56,920 nucleotides of DNA, from NCBI GenBank assembly GCA_001460835.1, contig CYKH01001877.1, positions 1 to 56,920 of the forward strand. The letters are read 5' to 3'. Both the position numbers and the translations under genes were made by a program. This DNA comes from Bodo saltans (Eukaryota; Euglenozoa; Kinetoplastea; Eubodonida; Bodonidae). Every line of letters starts with the position of its first letter. Positions within the stretch are counted from its first letter, which is position 1. The notes beneath the pieces were generated by a model. That model was not told where the DNA came from. It saw only the letters and a program-made list of their open reading frames with translations, and made no database searches. This document shows positions 8,838 through 18,892 of this stretch, piece after piece.

Positions 8838-10040
8838 ATGCAGTCTGGTGCTCGCCCGCAAACCGCTGGGCCGAGGATTGGCAGCGGACGACGTGACAGT
8901 GCTCTCGAACTAGCAAGATACGCTCGGCAAGCATGGCAACAAGGTAAAGAAGTTGCAGCGAGAGCTTCATTTGAAACCACTGGGGACTACTGCCGCAGTG
9001 AAAAGTTTTTCGACGCTTCGCAACGAATTGCTTCGCATTCTCGATTTATGGGTCATCACCGTCGGCATGAAACCGACGATGACGATACTGCAGCAACTCT
9101 GCAACTTGCGAGTACGAAAAGACCAACGTCAGCCGCTGCTCACAAACGGACCTCGTATGACGAAGAAAGGGGTGCCATTATCGACGCATCGATTCTTAGC
9201 AGCGTCCCACTTCCGCGATCTGGAGCTTCCTCATTTTTCTCCTCCTCACATTTGGACAGTGGCCACAGCACGCTACGTGCTCACCACCATGATGATTCAC
9301 CCTCGGTCCCATCGTTAGCTGCCACCTCACCACCCCAGCCTCAGATACACAATGATGACCTCCTTGTCGTGTCACCCATCAGCTCAGCGGACGCATTGCG
9401 CCGCGCAGAGCTGGAGCACACAGCACGATCCAATATTTTAGAAACCCTTACCATGGCAGATAGCAGTGGGCCACCACTAAAGCAAACAATAGGGCTGAGT
9501 AGTTTCGCCCAACTGTTGCGAGACCACCACCATCAAACGCGTGCGTTGGACAACCCAGCCGTAGATCACAAGGCTGCGGAGGAGCAACCACTGCAACAAC
9601 AACAACAACCTGGTAGAATGTTTCATCAACGTCCATCCACCGCACAGCCAAGGCCGACAAAAGCATCGCCTCCTCCGCTCAACTGCTTCCGCCCTTGGTC
9701 CTCGATGCCTCTTCGTCCATATCAAGATCCTCTTCAACTGTTAAAGTCCTCAGCGCAAGTGCAGCATGGCAGCAGCAACACGGCGGCAACGCGTCAGACA
9801 TCTCTTGGGTATGGTAGCGCAGTATCATCGTCTAGCAAGGTCACAGGATCCACACTGTCGCGCGCCACGCAATCCAAGAGCAAAGACCCACTGAGCATCC
9901 TCCTGCAACAGCAGGCGGCAGACGTCACCAAACGTGCGGACCTTCGAGTGTCGTATCAGGCTAACATGGATGCGCTGCGTTTGAGGCAAGAAAATCTGGA
10001 AAACGTTTTGTGCCGCATCGCAGACGCGCGTCGTTTGTAA
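8838..10040 (+). CDS. Hypothetical protein, disordered with a C-terminal helix
   Basis: This 400-residue frame from ATG 8838 has no family I recognise. The first 60 residues (including ELARYARQAWQQGKEVAARA) look helical. The middle is Ser/His/Gln-rich with a polyglutamine patch near residue 253. The last 50 residues, ending in ALRLRQENLENVLCRIADAR, form a likely amphipathic or coiled-coil helix. There is no signal peptide or membrane segment. The helix-disorder-helix layout would suit a cytoskeletal adaptor, but nothing in the sequence fixes a role. Confidence 0.6.
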   Translation: MQSGARPQTAGPRIGSGRRDSALELARYARQAWQQGKEVAARASFETTGDYCRSEKFFDASQRIASHSRFMGHHRRHETDDDDTAATLQLASTKRPTSAAAHKRTSYDEERGAIIDASILSSVPLPRSGASSFFSSSHLDSGHSTLRAHHHDDSPSVPSLAATSPPQPQIHNDDLLVVSPISSADALRRAELEHTARSNILETLTMADSSGPPLKQTIGLSSFAQLLRDHHHQTRALDNPAVDHKAAEEQPLQQQQQPGRMFHQRPSTAQPRPTKASPPPLNCFRPWSSMPLRPYQDPLQLLKSSAQVQHGSSNTAATRQTSLGYGSAVSSSSKVTGSTLSRATQSKSKDPLSILLQQQAADVTKRADLRVSYQANMDALRLRQENLENVLCRIADARRL

Positions 10041-10259
10041 CCATCTGTGCATTTCTTCCTTCTTTGTATTTTCCCCAAGTTCGTTGTTCTTCCCGTCATT
10101 TCTGTACACTGTACTTCCTCCTCAACAATCGAAGTCTTCCCGGCGACGGTATGCTATTTTCATAAAGTCCAAAGTGAACATTTTGATGTTGTTTTTTTTG
10201 ACTCACATTCAAGAAACTTACTCCAACGCTTTTAGCTATTATCGTAACATTCGTTCAGC

Positions 10260-10550
10260 ATGGGCAACTGCACTGGCAAGACGAAGCAAGCGAAGGACAA
10301 CCAACCTCACCCCCAACAGCGACCCCACAGTGGCGGCACTGGGCACTACTCTGAGGAGCATCCACAAAAATCCTGGTCAGAGCTCCATAAGGCCGAGCTG
10401 AGGGCACGTCGGGAAGAAGAAACCAAGGAAGGAGTACATCATCACCAGCACCACCAAGAAGAAGAGGATGGCACATTCAACAATAACACCTTAGCGGAGC
10501 ACCGTCCTCCTCCAATCAACAATCCCCAGACCTACAGTGGCGTACGGTAA
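10260..10550 (+). CDS. Small predicted dual-acylated protein (MGNC start)
   Basis: This 96-residue hydrophilic protein begins MGNCTGKTKQ. Gly2 in MGxxx followed by Cys4 is the classic substrate context for N-myristoylation plus palmitoylation, which targets proteins to the plasma or flagellar membrane. The remainder is charged and His/Glu-rich with a His cluster (HHHQHHQEEED), and no enzymatic domain is visible. It is the first of three proteins with this type of N-terminus in the same gene array (also at 18056 and 21065). Membrane targeting is inferred from the motif only. Confidence 0.6.
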   Translation: MGNCTGKTKQAKDNQPHPQQRPHSGGTGHYSEEHPQKSWSELHKAELRARREEETKEGVHHHQHHQEEEDGTFNNNTLAEHRPPPINNPQTYSGVR

Positions 10551-11158
10551 AAATGAAAACCGCAGGCTTACGTGGAGATGGTGGCAGAGAAGCGCAATGG
10601 AGAGCATGTAACCCTGAGCCTGCGAACTATTTTGCTTAAGCGAGGGGATAACTCGCAACTGCGAATCCGATTTCTCCTCCCCCTGTGCTGAATGCGTTGT
10701 ATTTGTTTCCGCTGTAAAGACGACGCGTTTTTTATTCCACACACTTTGTTGTTGTTTTATCTAAAACGAAAAGTAGGACGTGCGCCACCGGCTGTGTTGA
10801 ATCACGACGAAAGCAAACAAACGAGAATATTGAAACGAAATGCAGTGAGGACAAGGAAATGACGGTGCAAATGGAAGGGCAAATGCGCAACAAAAGGTTA
10901 ATTTCTATTTTTACTTTCTTTTCTATTTCTCAAGAGAGATGAGCAAAAAAAAAAAGCAATGAAGCGATTATCACGAATTTGAACTTTGTTAAAGCTGTTT
11001 GACCGGCTTTTGTTCACTTTTCGTTTCACGCGTCAAAAAGAAAAGTAGCAGTGGTCGTGTTTGGATGCTGCTCTTGTCGCTAACATGCTTTACACTTTTA
11101 TGGCATCTCTTGCTGTTGTCATTTTGATTTCAGAAACACAACATTTCAATAGAGTGAG
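10551..11158. other. Intergenic spacer of about 600 bp
   Basis: I see no plausible gene. The stretch contains a T-rich tract at 10903-10933 and a second tract ending in CAG at 11133, both candidate processing signals between the small acylated protein and the mannosidase. Confidence 0.4.
11107..11133 (+). promoter_or_regulatory. Putative trans-splice acceptor of the GH47 gene
   Basis: A T-rich tract (TGCTGTTGTCATTTTGATTT) ends in CAG at 11131-11133, 25 bases before the ATG at 11159. This matches the usual kinetoplastid acceptor layout. Use of the site is inference. Confidence 0.4.
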
Positions 11159-12418
11159 ATGAGATTCCAAAATCGAAGCAGAGTCACCCTCACGCAAAAA
11201 CGTCGTCGCCAGCTCATTATCCTCATCACTGTGTTTGCCGTGTTCGCTGTTCCTTCTCTCCTTACGCATCACCAGCCACCGAATCCGCTCGCCGTACTAC
11301 ACACGGCGGATGGTGGTGCCACCGTTGACTTACGGAAATCCCCGTTTAGACAGCCAGTGCAAACACAAGCAGTTCAGACACCACAGCCAGTACCTCCTCA
11401 CGTCGTCGTCAACTCTGAGCTGCCACCTGTAGTGGCGGAGACGAAGAAGAAGGTTGCGACACCTCCAACTGACTCATACACGCCCCAGTACCACCCGAAC
11501 TTCCCTCGTGGTGCCCCTGTGCCTCGGCCATACCGACTTGACACGACAAAATTCTCAGACAAGCAGCGTCGAGTGGTGGAGGGCATCCGCCATGCCTACG
11601 TGAATTACAAAAAGTACGCGTGGGGCCACGACGAGCTTGCCCCCCTGCGTAAAACGTACACGGACTGGTCTCAAGGCCACAACAGCGGTATTGGGTTGAC
11701 TGCTATCGAGTCTCTCGATACCATGTGGCTTGCCGGCCTCTACGACGAATTTCATGAAGTCATTGAGTACCTCAAATCCCCCATGCACACCTTCTCACGA
11801 CACATCGAGGTAGGCATTTTCGAAACCACTATTAGAGTGCTCGGAGGTTTGCTGTCTGCGTACGAGCTCAGCGGAGAGCTGATTCTTCTTGACAAAGCCT
11901 TTGACATTGGAAGCCGCCTGTTTCACTGCATCGAAGGCCGCACCATTCCCCACGCATCTGTGTATCTTGACAGCGGTGAGACCTCGAACCCCGGCTGGCT
12001 CGGAGGCTCCCAAAGTCTTGCTGAGGTCACCACCATTCAGCTCGAGTTTAAGAAGCTCTCCGTGTACACAGGCGACATGAAATACGACAAGGCCACGATG
12101 GAGATTATGCACCGTGTGCTGGAGCACATTCCCTCCACCGGTTTGTACTCCATTTACATCTCCATGAGCAACGGCTCCCCTGCCTCTGGTCAAGTGACAC
12201 TCGGAGCACGTGGAGACAGCTTCTATGAGTATCTCGCCAAGCAATGGGCGCTGACGAACTACACCGAGAGATGGCTCGAGGACGCGTACCGTAAAGTTGC
12301 AAACGGAGTGGTCGACCACCTGAAGGTGCAAATGGACGACACGCACGCGTTTGTGGTTTTTTTTTTATTAGAGTGCTCGGAGGTTTGCTGTCTGCGTACG
12401 AGCTCAGCGGAGAGCTGA
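11159..12418 (+). CDS. GH47 alpha-1,2-mannosidase, 3' end missing at an assembly gap
   Basis: The protein has a basic N-terminus, one membrane anchor (residues about 19-37), a Pro-rich stem, and from about residue 135 a GH47 catalytic domain. This is the layout of ER/Golgi class I mannosidases that trim Man9 N-glycans. The proposed catalytic acids Glu222 (in IFETTIRVLGGLL) and Asp353 (in RGDSFYEYL) are present. The third acid and the calcium-binding Thr of the C-terminal half are missing. Authentic sequence ends near 12355. After a T run the DNA repeats 11831-12093, and the frame then reads out-of-frame residues to a false stop at 12418. I take the gene to be complete in the organism but truncated in this assembly. 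EDEM-like membership is less likely because the domain is close to the hydrolytic enzymes. Confidence 0.85.
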   Translation: MRFQNRSRVTLTQKRRRQLIILITVFAVFAVPSLLTHHQPPNPLAVLHTADGGATVDLRKSPFRQPVQTQAVQTPQPVPPHVVVNSELPPVVAETKKKVATPPTDSYTPQYHPNFPRGAPVPRPYRLDTTKFSDKQRRVVEGIRHAYVNYKKYAWGHDELAPLRKTYTDWSQGHNSGIGLTAIESLDTMWLAGLYDEFHEVIEYLKSPMHTFSRHIEVGIFETTIRVLGGLLSAYELSGELILLDKAFDIGSRLFHCIEGRTIPHASVYLDSGETSNPGWLGGSQSLAEVTTIQLEFKKLSVYTGDMKYDKATMEIMHRVLEHIPSTGLYSIYISMSNGSPASGQVTLGARGDSFYEYLAKQWALTNYTERWLEDAYRKVANGVVDHLKVQMDDTHAFVVFFLLECSEVCCLRTSSAES

Positions 12419-12629
12419 TTCTTCTTGACAAAGCCTTTGACATTGGAAGCCGCCTGTTTCACTGCATCGAAGGCCGCACCATTCCCCACGCATCTGTGTA
12501 TCTTGACAGCGGTGAGACCTCGAACCCCGGCTGGCTCGGAGGCTCCCAAAGTCTTGCTGAGGTCACCACCATTCAGCTCGAGTTTAAGAAGCTCTCCGTG
12601 TACACAGGCGACATGAAATACGACAAGGC
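12367..12629. repeat. Duplicate of 11831-12093 next to the assembly gap
   Basis: These 263 bp look identical to 11831-12093 inside the GH47 gene (offset 536). The duplicate starts after a T run and ends exactly where the N run begins. This is the usual signature of a mis-joined contig end rather than a biological duplication. Confidence 0.85.
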
Positions 12630-12929
12630 NNNNNNNNNNNNNNNNNNNNNNNNNNNNNNNNNNNNNNNNNNNNNNNNNNNNNNNNNNNNNNNNNNNNNNN
12701 NNNNNNNNNNNNNNNNNNNNNNNNNNNNNNNNNNNNNNNNNNNNNNNNNNNNNNNNNNNNNNNNNNNNNNNNNNNNNNNNNNNNNNNNNNNNNNNNNNNN
12801 NNNNNNNNNNNNNNNNNNNNNNNNNNNNNNNNNNNNNNNNNNNNNNNNNNNNNNNNNNNNNNNNNNNNNNNNNNNNNNNNNNNNNNNNNNNNNNNNNNNN
12901 NNNNNNNNNNNNNNNNNNNNNNNNNNNNN
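12630..12929. other. Assembly gap of 300 N
   Basis: Exactly 300 undetermined bases. The missing part of the mannosidase, an intergenic spacer and the first half of the kinesin motor would need well over 300 bp. The N number is therefore probably a placeholder or a poor estimate. Confidence 0.95.
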
Positions 12930-15229
12930 CAGCAACAGGTGTGTTTGTCGAGGGGTTGACTGGCGTGGAGGTGGACTCGTGGTCCAAAATGGCAGAACTC
13001 ATCGAAATGGGAAATTTGGCGCGCTCAGTAGCGTCTACGAAAATGAACGAAAGATCCAGTCGAAGCCACACCATCTTCAAGGTGACTCTGTCTCAAGTGA
13101 CGACATCAATTCCCCGAAAGCAATTTGAGAAACCGACACAACATCTTAGGTCCGCCCAAATCAACCTTGTTGATCTTGCCGGCTCTGAGCGCAACAAGAA
13201 GACTGGTGCCACGGGAGATAGACTCAAAGAAGCAGCCTCCATCAATCGATCCCTGATGTGCCTCAAGCAGGTCATCGATGCGCTTGTGGATAACTCACAA
13301 ATTGTCAAGGCAGCCAACAAGAAACGCGTCCCGTACCGAGATTCGCATCTCACCTCAGTCCTTCAAGATTCCCTCGGAGGTAACGCGAAAACGTGGATGC
13401 TCGTGTGCGTCAGCCCACACTCAGACAACCTGGAGGAGTCCCAGAACACACTCCGATATGGATCCCGAGCGCGTAAGATTTTGAATCAAGTACATGTCAA
13501 CGAAAACGCATCAGCACGGCTGATGTTAGATTTAGAAGACGAGCTTGACCGACTCAAGGCCGAGCTTGCCTCGTCCGCGGAGGCGACCACCCCAGGTGCT
13601 GTCGATTCGCTCAAGGCGCAAATTGAAGCGCATGAGAGCGCCATTAACTCGCTGGAAGGCGAAGTGGAAGCGCAAAAACAAAAGATTGAGCGACTTCAAG
13701 TCGAGCGCGACAAGGGAACCAAGGAACGCGAAGCAAGTGCCATGAAGCATCTTACAACAGTCATGCAGGCACGCCTCCAACGCGACAGTGTCGAGCAAAC
13801 TCTACAAGCTCGCACGGATGAGATTGTCGCTCTTCGAGAGCACTTGATCAAACTTCAAACGGAGAGGCATACCTCCGTCACGGAAACAGAGAAAAGCGAC
13901 AGTGAGGCAAAGAAATTGCGCGCTGCGGCGTTGCAACTCGATCAAACCATCGATGAGATGAAGCGAAAGATCGGAAAATTGGAATCTCAAAGGAGATCGC
14001 TGCAAGTCTCTTGCGACGAAGGGGAACAATTTGTCAAGTCGCTCGCACAAGATAAAGTGGCGACCATCTTACGAGCGCGTCTGCAAGTTGCCCGAATTCG
14101 CATTGACCACCGACGGAAGCTGGAGGAATTGAAACTTCAAAGCAGCAAGAAGCATCACGACCTCAAGGAGCTCTCGCATCGTCAAGAACGTGTCGACGAC
14201 GACCACGTTCACGCTGAGCTCAGCACGCTGCACCAGACCATCAATTCCCTTCGCCATCAATTAGCGTCTACTCGCAGCGAGGAGGAAAAGGTCCACACGG
14301 AGAAGACAAATCAAATCGCAACGCTTCAACAGGAACTCGGGCATCTTCAACAGGAAGTCCGCAGGAAGCGGGAGTCCCATCAAGCGAAGCTTACTGTCAT
14401 CACCAACGACTGGGACAAGAGGATGCAAACATTATCACAAGAGACCGAAAAGCAGCTGCAAGCCCACCACGAGGAGTGGGAAACAAGACGGCGAGAGCTG
14501 GAGGACCTTCGGGATCAACAGAAAAGCGATATCATTGCAGACTACGAGCGGCGGACCGCCCAGGTGCAAGAGCGAAGTGACGAAAGACTACGCGACGTCG
14601 CAGAACGAGGAGAAGCGGAAATTATCAACATGCAAGGAGAGTGGCAGCACGCACTTGCCGATAAGCGGCGAGACAACGACTCATTGAGAGAATCCCTTCG
14701 ACAACTTTCGCAAGACAATCAAAAGTATTGTGCGTTGCAGTACCGCATCAGCACAGCAATGGAACTGTTGCAGAAGGCGAAATTTAGCCGCAAACTATCT
14801 GCTGAAGCAAAAGAAATGATCACGTTGGCATTGGAGTTCCATGCCTTGTTCGAGGAATACCACCCGGAGAAAACAAAACTGGATCACCTCATCAAAGCGA
14901 ACCTCACCCTTCAGCGGTGCTCCGTGATGCCTATTTTAGGTGAGGGCATTGAGGGGATGATGACGAGGGCTAAATCACCTGCAGCGCGATCGCAGAGCCC
15001 TGTTGTGGGTGCTGGAAGGAGCGGTGTAGCAGGGCGATCCGCGTCTCGAGCGAATTCACCTTCGCTAGGAAGGAGAACGAACAGTACTGCGGGTGGTGGA
15101 TTGGGCATTGAAGACTCGCCACATTCTGCGTCACACGCACCGCCACCGCGAGTCGGCAGTTTGAGAAGTGTGTCCCCTCGAGCTGGCAGTGTTGGCTCAT
15201 CTGCGTCACCAACAACCCGACGGCTGTAA
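12930..15229 (+). CDS. Kinesin, N-terminus lost in the gap
   Basis: The frame is open from the gap edge. It starts within the motor domain at GVFVEGLT, followed by switch I (MNERSSRSH), switch II (LVDLAGSER), KTGATGDRLKEAASINRSL, VPYRDSHLTSVLQDSLGGN and the end of the motor at TLRYGSRARKI. The P-loop and the first 150 or so motor residues are missing. A long coiled coil follows (about 500 residues, rich in Glu, Lys, Arg and Gln), then a Ser/Pro-rich basic tail (AKSPAARSQSPVV). It is an ATP-driven microtubule motor that probably dimerises. The motor at the N-terminus implies plus-end movement. I cannot assign a subfamily, as no FHA domain is seen after the neck. The GTG at 12941 is not a start. 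Confidence 0.9.
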
Positions 15230-15505
15230 CCATTTCTACAACGAAACGCATGAAAATCTGAGCACACAACACGAATTTTATTGCCCCATTTTTATCGAAT
15301 GTGAACTAAAGCAACGAATTGTGAACGTGCCACTACCAGAATGATGATACCTTCAATCAGGCGAGAAGAATGCATTCATCTGTTCCCATCGATTCTCTCT
15401 CGCTCAAAAAAGTGTGAATAAAAAAAGAACTCATATAGCATAGTAGCAATAATAAAGCCGCCCACCGGGTGATCCAAGTCGCAACACAAAATCAAAAAAG
15501 GTAAA

Positions 15506-16930
15506 ATGGCATGGTCAAGAAAGCGCCTGGTGTTTTCGATGATTGCTTTGATGGCCTTCATCACTCTTTTTGGCATGTTTCGGCTTGGGACTGCCGTTGA
15601 GAAGCAGCAAACCCAGCAGGTTTCTGGACAGAAGTCGTCTCGCCCAGCTGCAACTCAACAACTAGGTAACATCGATTCGAGACAAGCATTCGAGGATGTG
15701 GTCCCTCGAGTCAAAGCCACCACCATCGCACGACCATCGTCCCCAACAGCGAAACCGTCGACTCAACCGAAGCGTAAAGGAGGACGAGATGGAGTGGACC
15801 ATTCACACATTGGATTAGCGCCAGACCCTTTAGACGGAATGCTGCACGCTTGGCCTGTAGGATCCCCGCATGCTTGTCATGGTGCGTCGCCAAGCGACAG
15901 TTGCATTGACCACGATGCGGTGGAGTGGTTTCGCGACAACGTCCTCCTCGCCATCGTGACTGGATCAGAGGGTGCCTTTCGAGTAGAAGTGTCACAGTGC
16001 TCGTGGCTTTCCCACTTTCCTGTGGAAAATGTGTTTGTGTTTAGCGACAAAGTTCCACTTGCAGGACACAATCGCACGCCGCACGAGTGGGTGGCTGGCG
16101 TGCTCCCAAAGACCGTCTTTGAGGCCCACGGCGACATCTTTTCTCCCCACGTGAAGGAGGGGTACGTCAAGGTGGTGCGGAAGCGTGGGCAAGGGTACAG
16201 CGCCTCGTGGATCGTGGCACAATTTCGCTTCTCTCAAGCGGTAGAGCACCTGCACACCGTCGCCGCTCAGCGTAAAGCGAAGGAAGGGAAGGCGTACAAG
16301 TGGTTCATGATTGGCGACGACGACACCATCATCCAACTGTCGAACTTAGTAAAGCGCATTCGTGCCGACCTCACCACAAAGCCGTACTACTTCTCCCGAA
16401 AAGGCTGGGGAGGTGCTGGGCACATTTACACTCGGGCAGCCTTGGACAAGCTTATCGATGTCATGCCGCAGTGTGTGGATAAATATTTCATTCGATCCTT
16501 CAGAGCTAGCGACGACATGCTGCTCAAGTGTGCCGGCATGGCAAAGCTACACAACCAAATGGAGAGCACCATGAGCCACTGCCCTGCGTCCCACCTCGGA
16601 GCTGACGCGCTGCTGTCTCCGCACCAAGCCACCTTCCACGGCAAGAAAGACTTCTACCCGCCCATTCTGCTGACCACGTGGAGAGTGAGCTTGTACTACT
16701 ACGCATCGTATTGCAAGAGTAGAAAGGCGGCAGAGCTTGCTACGTATTACAGTGCGTGCGCATTCGGGTCCTGTAAGCATCACGGGTGCTCCAAGGAGAA
16801 GAATATTCAGATGCTGGCGAAATGGCACACGTTGTCGAAGAATAATTCTCTTGTTGAACTTCCTTTTGCTGCGGAGGGAGTTGTCGCATCGTTGATAGAG
16901 TCCAGCGCCGGTGGTGGTGGTGGTGCATGA
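15506..16930 (+). CDS. Fringe/C1GALT-like (GT31-type) glycosyltransferase
   Basis: This is a 474-residue type II membrane protein with a short basic N-terminus and an anchor at about residues 8-28. A Ser/Thr/Pro-rich stem runs to about 140 and is followed by a luminal catalytic domain. That domain shows KWFMIGDDDTII with the metal-binding Asp triad at residues 271-273, YYFSRKGWGGAGHIYTRAAL, the usual GGAG block of Fringe-like enzymes, and a downstream SDDMLLKCAG acidic block. Many Cys residues in the last third suggest disulfides. The likely role is transfer of a sugar (GlcNAc or Gal) from a UDP donor to glycoproteins in the Golgi. Donor and acceptor cannot be told. Start ATG 15506 immediately precedes the anchor. 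It ends in a Gly-rich tail. Confidence 0.75.
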   Translation: MAWSRKRLVFSMIALMAFITLFGMFRLGTAVEKQQTQQVSGQKSSRPAATQQLGNIDSRQAFEDVVPRVKATTIARPSSPTAKPSTQPKRKGGRDGVDHSHIGLAPDPLDGMLHAWPVGSPHACHGASPSDSCIDHDAVEWFRDNVLLAIVTGSEGAFRVEVSQCSWLSHFPVENVFVFSDKVPLAGHNRTPHEWVAGVLPKTVFEAHGDIFSPHVKEGYVKVVRKRGQGYSASWIVAQFRFSQAVEHLHTVAAQRKAKEGKAYKWFMIGDDDTIIQLSNLVKRIRADLTTKPYYFSRKGWGGAGHIYTRAALDKLIDVMPQCVDKYFIRSFRASDDMLLKCAGMAKLHNQMESTMSHCPASHLGADALLSPHQATFHGKKDFYPPILLTTWRVSLYYYASYCKSRKAAELATYYSACAFGSCKHHGCSKEKNIQMLAKWHTLSKNNSLVELPFAAEGVVASLIESSAGGGGGA

Positions 16931-17096
16931 GAGAGGTCTGTGGTAGTTTTGGGGGTTTTTTTGTAGTTGAGTTGCTCCACCAGAAAAAATCTTGGGAAAA
17001 GGGTTGAACTTACCCAACCATGAAGCGAGGACAGTTTCTAACTCGTCTCTTCCGTTTAAAACAAAGGCGGAACAAAACTCTGTAGGAACGAAAATA

Positions 17097-17846
17097 ATGT
17101 TAGGAGCTGCAAGTCCCAATGCCACAGGAGCGCAACAACCAAATGTCATCGAAGCGGACCTCCTCTCTTTCATTGAGTGGGACCCTGAACGTTTCGGCAT
17201 CGGTGTCAAGTCCATCGATGAGCAGCACAAGATTCTGATCACACTCACCAATGGGCTTACAAAAGTTTACATCGCTGCCGCATACCCGAAATTAAGTGTG
17301 TCAATGGACACGTTAGGGGTGGCATCGCCCATGAATACTTCCAACGTAAATGCTGCGTCGTTGATCTCGAATACAAATCGAGCTCCATCATCACGAGGCG
17401 TGATGAAGTCTGCCGTGATCCAAGCAAAAGCACTGGCGGCGATTCGCGAGGCGGATGCTGAAACGTCTTTGTTGCTCGATCCTGTGCTTGGCCATAAAGA
17501 ATTCCCTGTGGTGGGGTTTCGACAATTTGATCCACTGCTTCAAGCTGCGAGTAACGTCGAGCTCAACAAGGTAGTGGAAGACCTCGTGACATACACGTGC
17601 AAGTTTCTACTCGCTGAAGATCACATGTTGGAAACGTATGCATATCCTGATCGCGCCCTTCAGCAGCAGGATCATGAGCTGTTTGTCAACGAAGTCTCGT
17701 TTCTGTTCAAACTTGTGGAAGAGAACAATGCGCAGCTTTCAGATATTCGACGCATGCTAGTATTTTTGCGTTTGTGGCTTTCTGGACACATTCCACGAGA
17801 CCGAAAATACGCCCCGATGCTCATCGAAAAAGGCGTGGGTTCGTAG
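17097..17846 (+). CDS. Hemerythrin-like protein with missing iron ligands
   Basis: The 249-residue frame from ATG 17097 (upstream sequence has only non-ATG starts) follows the bacteriohemerythrin four-helix pattern: FGIGVKSIDEQHK, then YTCKFLLAEDHMLETYAYP, DHELF and WLSGHIPRDRKYAPML. By position the diiron ligands His44, Glu174, His193, His231 and Asp235 are kept. The two other histidines are replaced by Phe170 and Gln189, and the spacing between the last His and Asp is one residue short. An insertion of about 90 residues, poor in order, separates helices 1 and 2. Canonical proteins bind O2 reversibly. This one may bind a single metal or none and act as a sensor or scaffold, which is inference. 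There is no signal peptide or membrane segment. Confidence 0.75.
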   Translation: MLGAASPNATGAQQPNVIEADLLSFIEWDPERFGIGVKSIDEQHKILITLTNGLTKVYIAAAYPKLSVSMDTLGVASPMNTSNVNAASLISNTNRAPSSRGVMKSAVIQAKALAAIREADAETSLLLDPVLGHKEFPVVGFRQFDPLLQAASNVELNKVVEDLVTYTCKFLLAEDHMLETYAYPDRALQQQDHELFVNEVSFLFKLVEENNAQLSDIRRMLVFLRLWLSGHIPRDRKYAPMLIEKGVGS

Positions 17847-18055
17847 AAGAAAGAGCCTGATGGCGGAGCTTTGGTCGTTGATTGTACACTTGCATTTATT
17901 GGGTTACGCTCTTCTTTCCTGGAAAACGATCAAAGGTGGCCATACTGCATTGCACAGTTCTCTTGTTTGCTTACATGCGAATCACGCAACAAAGAGATCA
18001 TCGCCACATTTTATTGCACGTAGGAGGAGCACCAGAGATAAGCGAGAAGTAGTGG

Positions 18056-18892
18056 ATGGGGTCTGCGTGCAGTTGCGCGACGCAACAAGATCCTCTTGGG
18101 CGCTCTTCACGTGGTGCTGCAAAAGCATCTGCGAGGAGGAAAAGCACCACAGCACATCTTAATCAGAGCAGCACATTATTTAGCGCCAAACGCCGATCGA
18201 CCGGTGGTGGTGGTGGTGGTGCACCAACACTGCAAGCAGCTCCCTCTTCATCTTCCCGCAACCCGTTGCAATCTACAATGCTGTCGTTATGTCATCACCC
18301 CAAACGCCCCTCCACTGCGCGCCAAATGGGAGGAGCTAGCAGCACTCGCAGTCATAGTGGTGGTGCATCTGCACCAACCACAACAGGAACACAACAACCG
18401 CACACAGCAGCAGCAGGAGGAGGCATCGCAAACCTGTTGTCACTCACTGCGTTGGGCGGTGGATCAAATAGCTCTGCTGCTCCGGGTGGTGCGAAGACAC
18501 ATGGCAATGATTTCGTAGACAGAATTCTAGATGAAGATGAATTTACAAACGAGGACAGTGGTAAGTATCAGCCACTGGGCTCCTCTCTCTTTGAGCCCTC
18601 AACTCTGGAACCCCCTCCCCTACATCATCATCCCTCAACTTCCGTTGACGACGGTGGGTTTCTTTTACAGCAGGTAGTTCCGGCTGCTGATACAATCACT
18701 ACCACCAGCATCACCACCGCTACAACCGTCACGGCGGCTGAGCGCCATTTGCCTATTCCCGTCGCTGAAGTGCCTTTCACGGTTGCTGGTCCTACTGGGG
18801 AGATACATGAACGAGACGGAAAGCCGTTGTCGTTAACAAGTGGCGAAGATGATGATGCAAGGCGTCGAAAAAGTGAATTGGACCCTTGGTGA
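18056..18892 (+). CDS. Predicted dual-acylated disordered protein (MGSACSC start)
   Basis: This 278-residue protein starts MGSACSCATQQD. Gly2 with Cys5 and Cys7 is a strong context for N-myristoylation plus palmitoylation. The remainder is Ser/Thr/Gly-rich with a poly-Gly patch (TGGGGGGAP) and His-Pro-rich segments, without recognisable folded domains. It sits between the hemerythrin-like gene and L-threonine aldolase. It is probably attached to the inner face of a membrane, and the function is unknown. Confidence 0.55.
   Translation: MGSACSCATQQDPLGRSSRGAAKASARRKSTTAHLNQSSTLFSAKRRSTGGGGGGAPTLQAAPSSSSRNPLQSTMLSLCHHPKRPSTARQMGGASSTRSHSGGASAPTTTGTQQPHTAAAGGGIANLLSLTALGGGSNSSAAPGGAKTHGNDFVDRILDEDEFTNEDSGKYQPLGSSLFEPSTLEPPPLHHHPSTSVDDGGFLLQQVVPAADTITTTSITTATTVTAAERHLPIPVAEVPFTVAGPTGEIHERDGKPLSLTSGEDDDARRRKSELDPW

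Noticed and set aside
12941-12943. GTG as start of the kinesin
   Set aside because: It lies inside the motor domain; the start is lost in the gap.
16992-17096. Longer N-terminus for the hemerythrin-like protein
   Set aside because: It would need a TTG start; ATG 17097 is the first ATG and precedes the conserved region.
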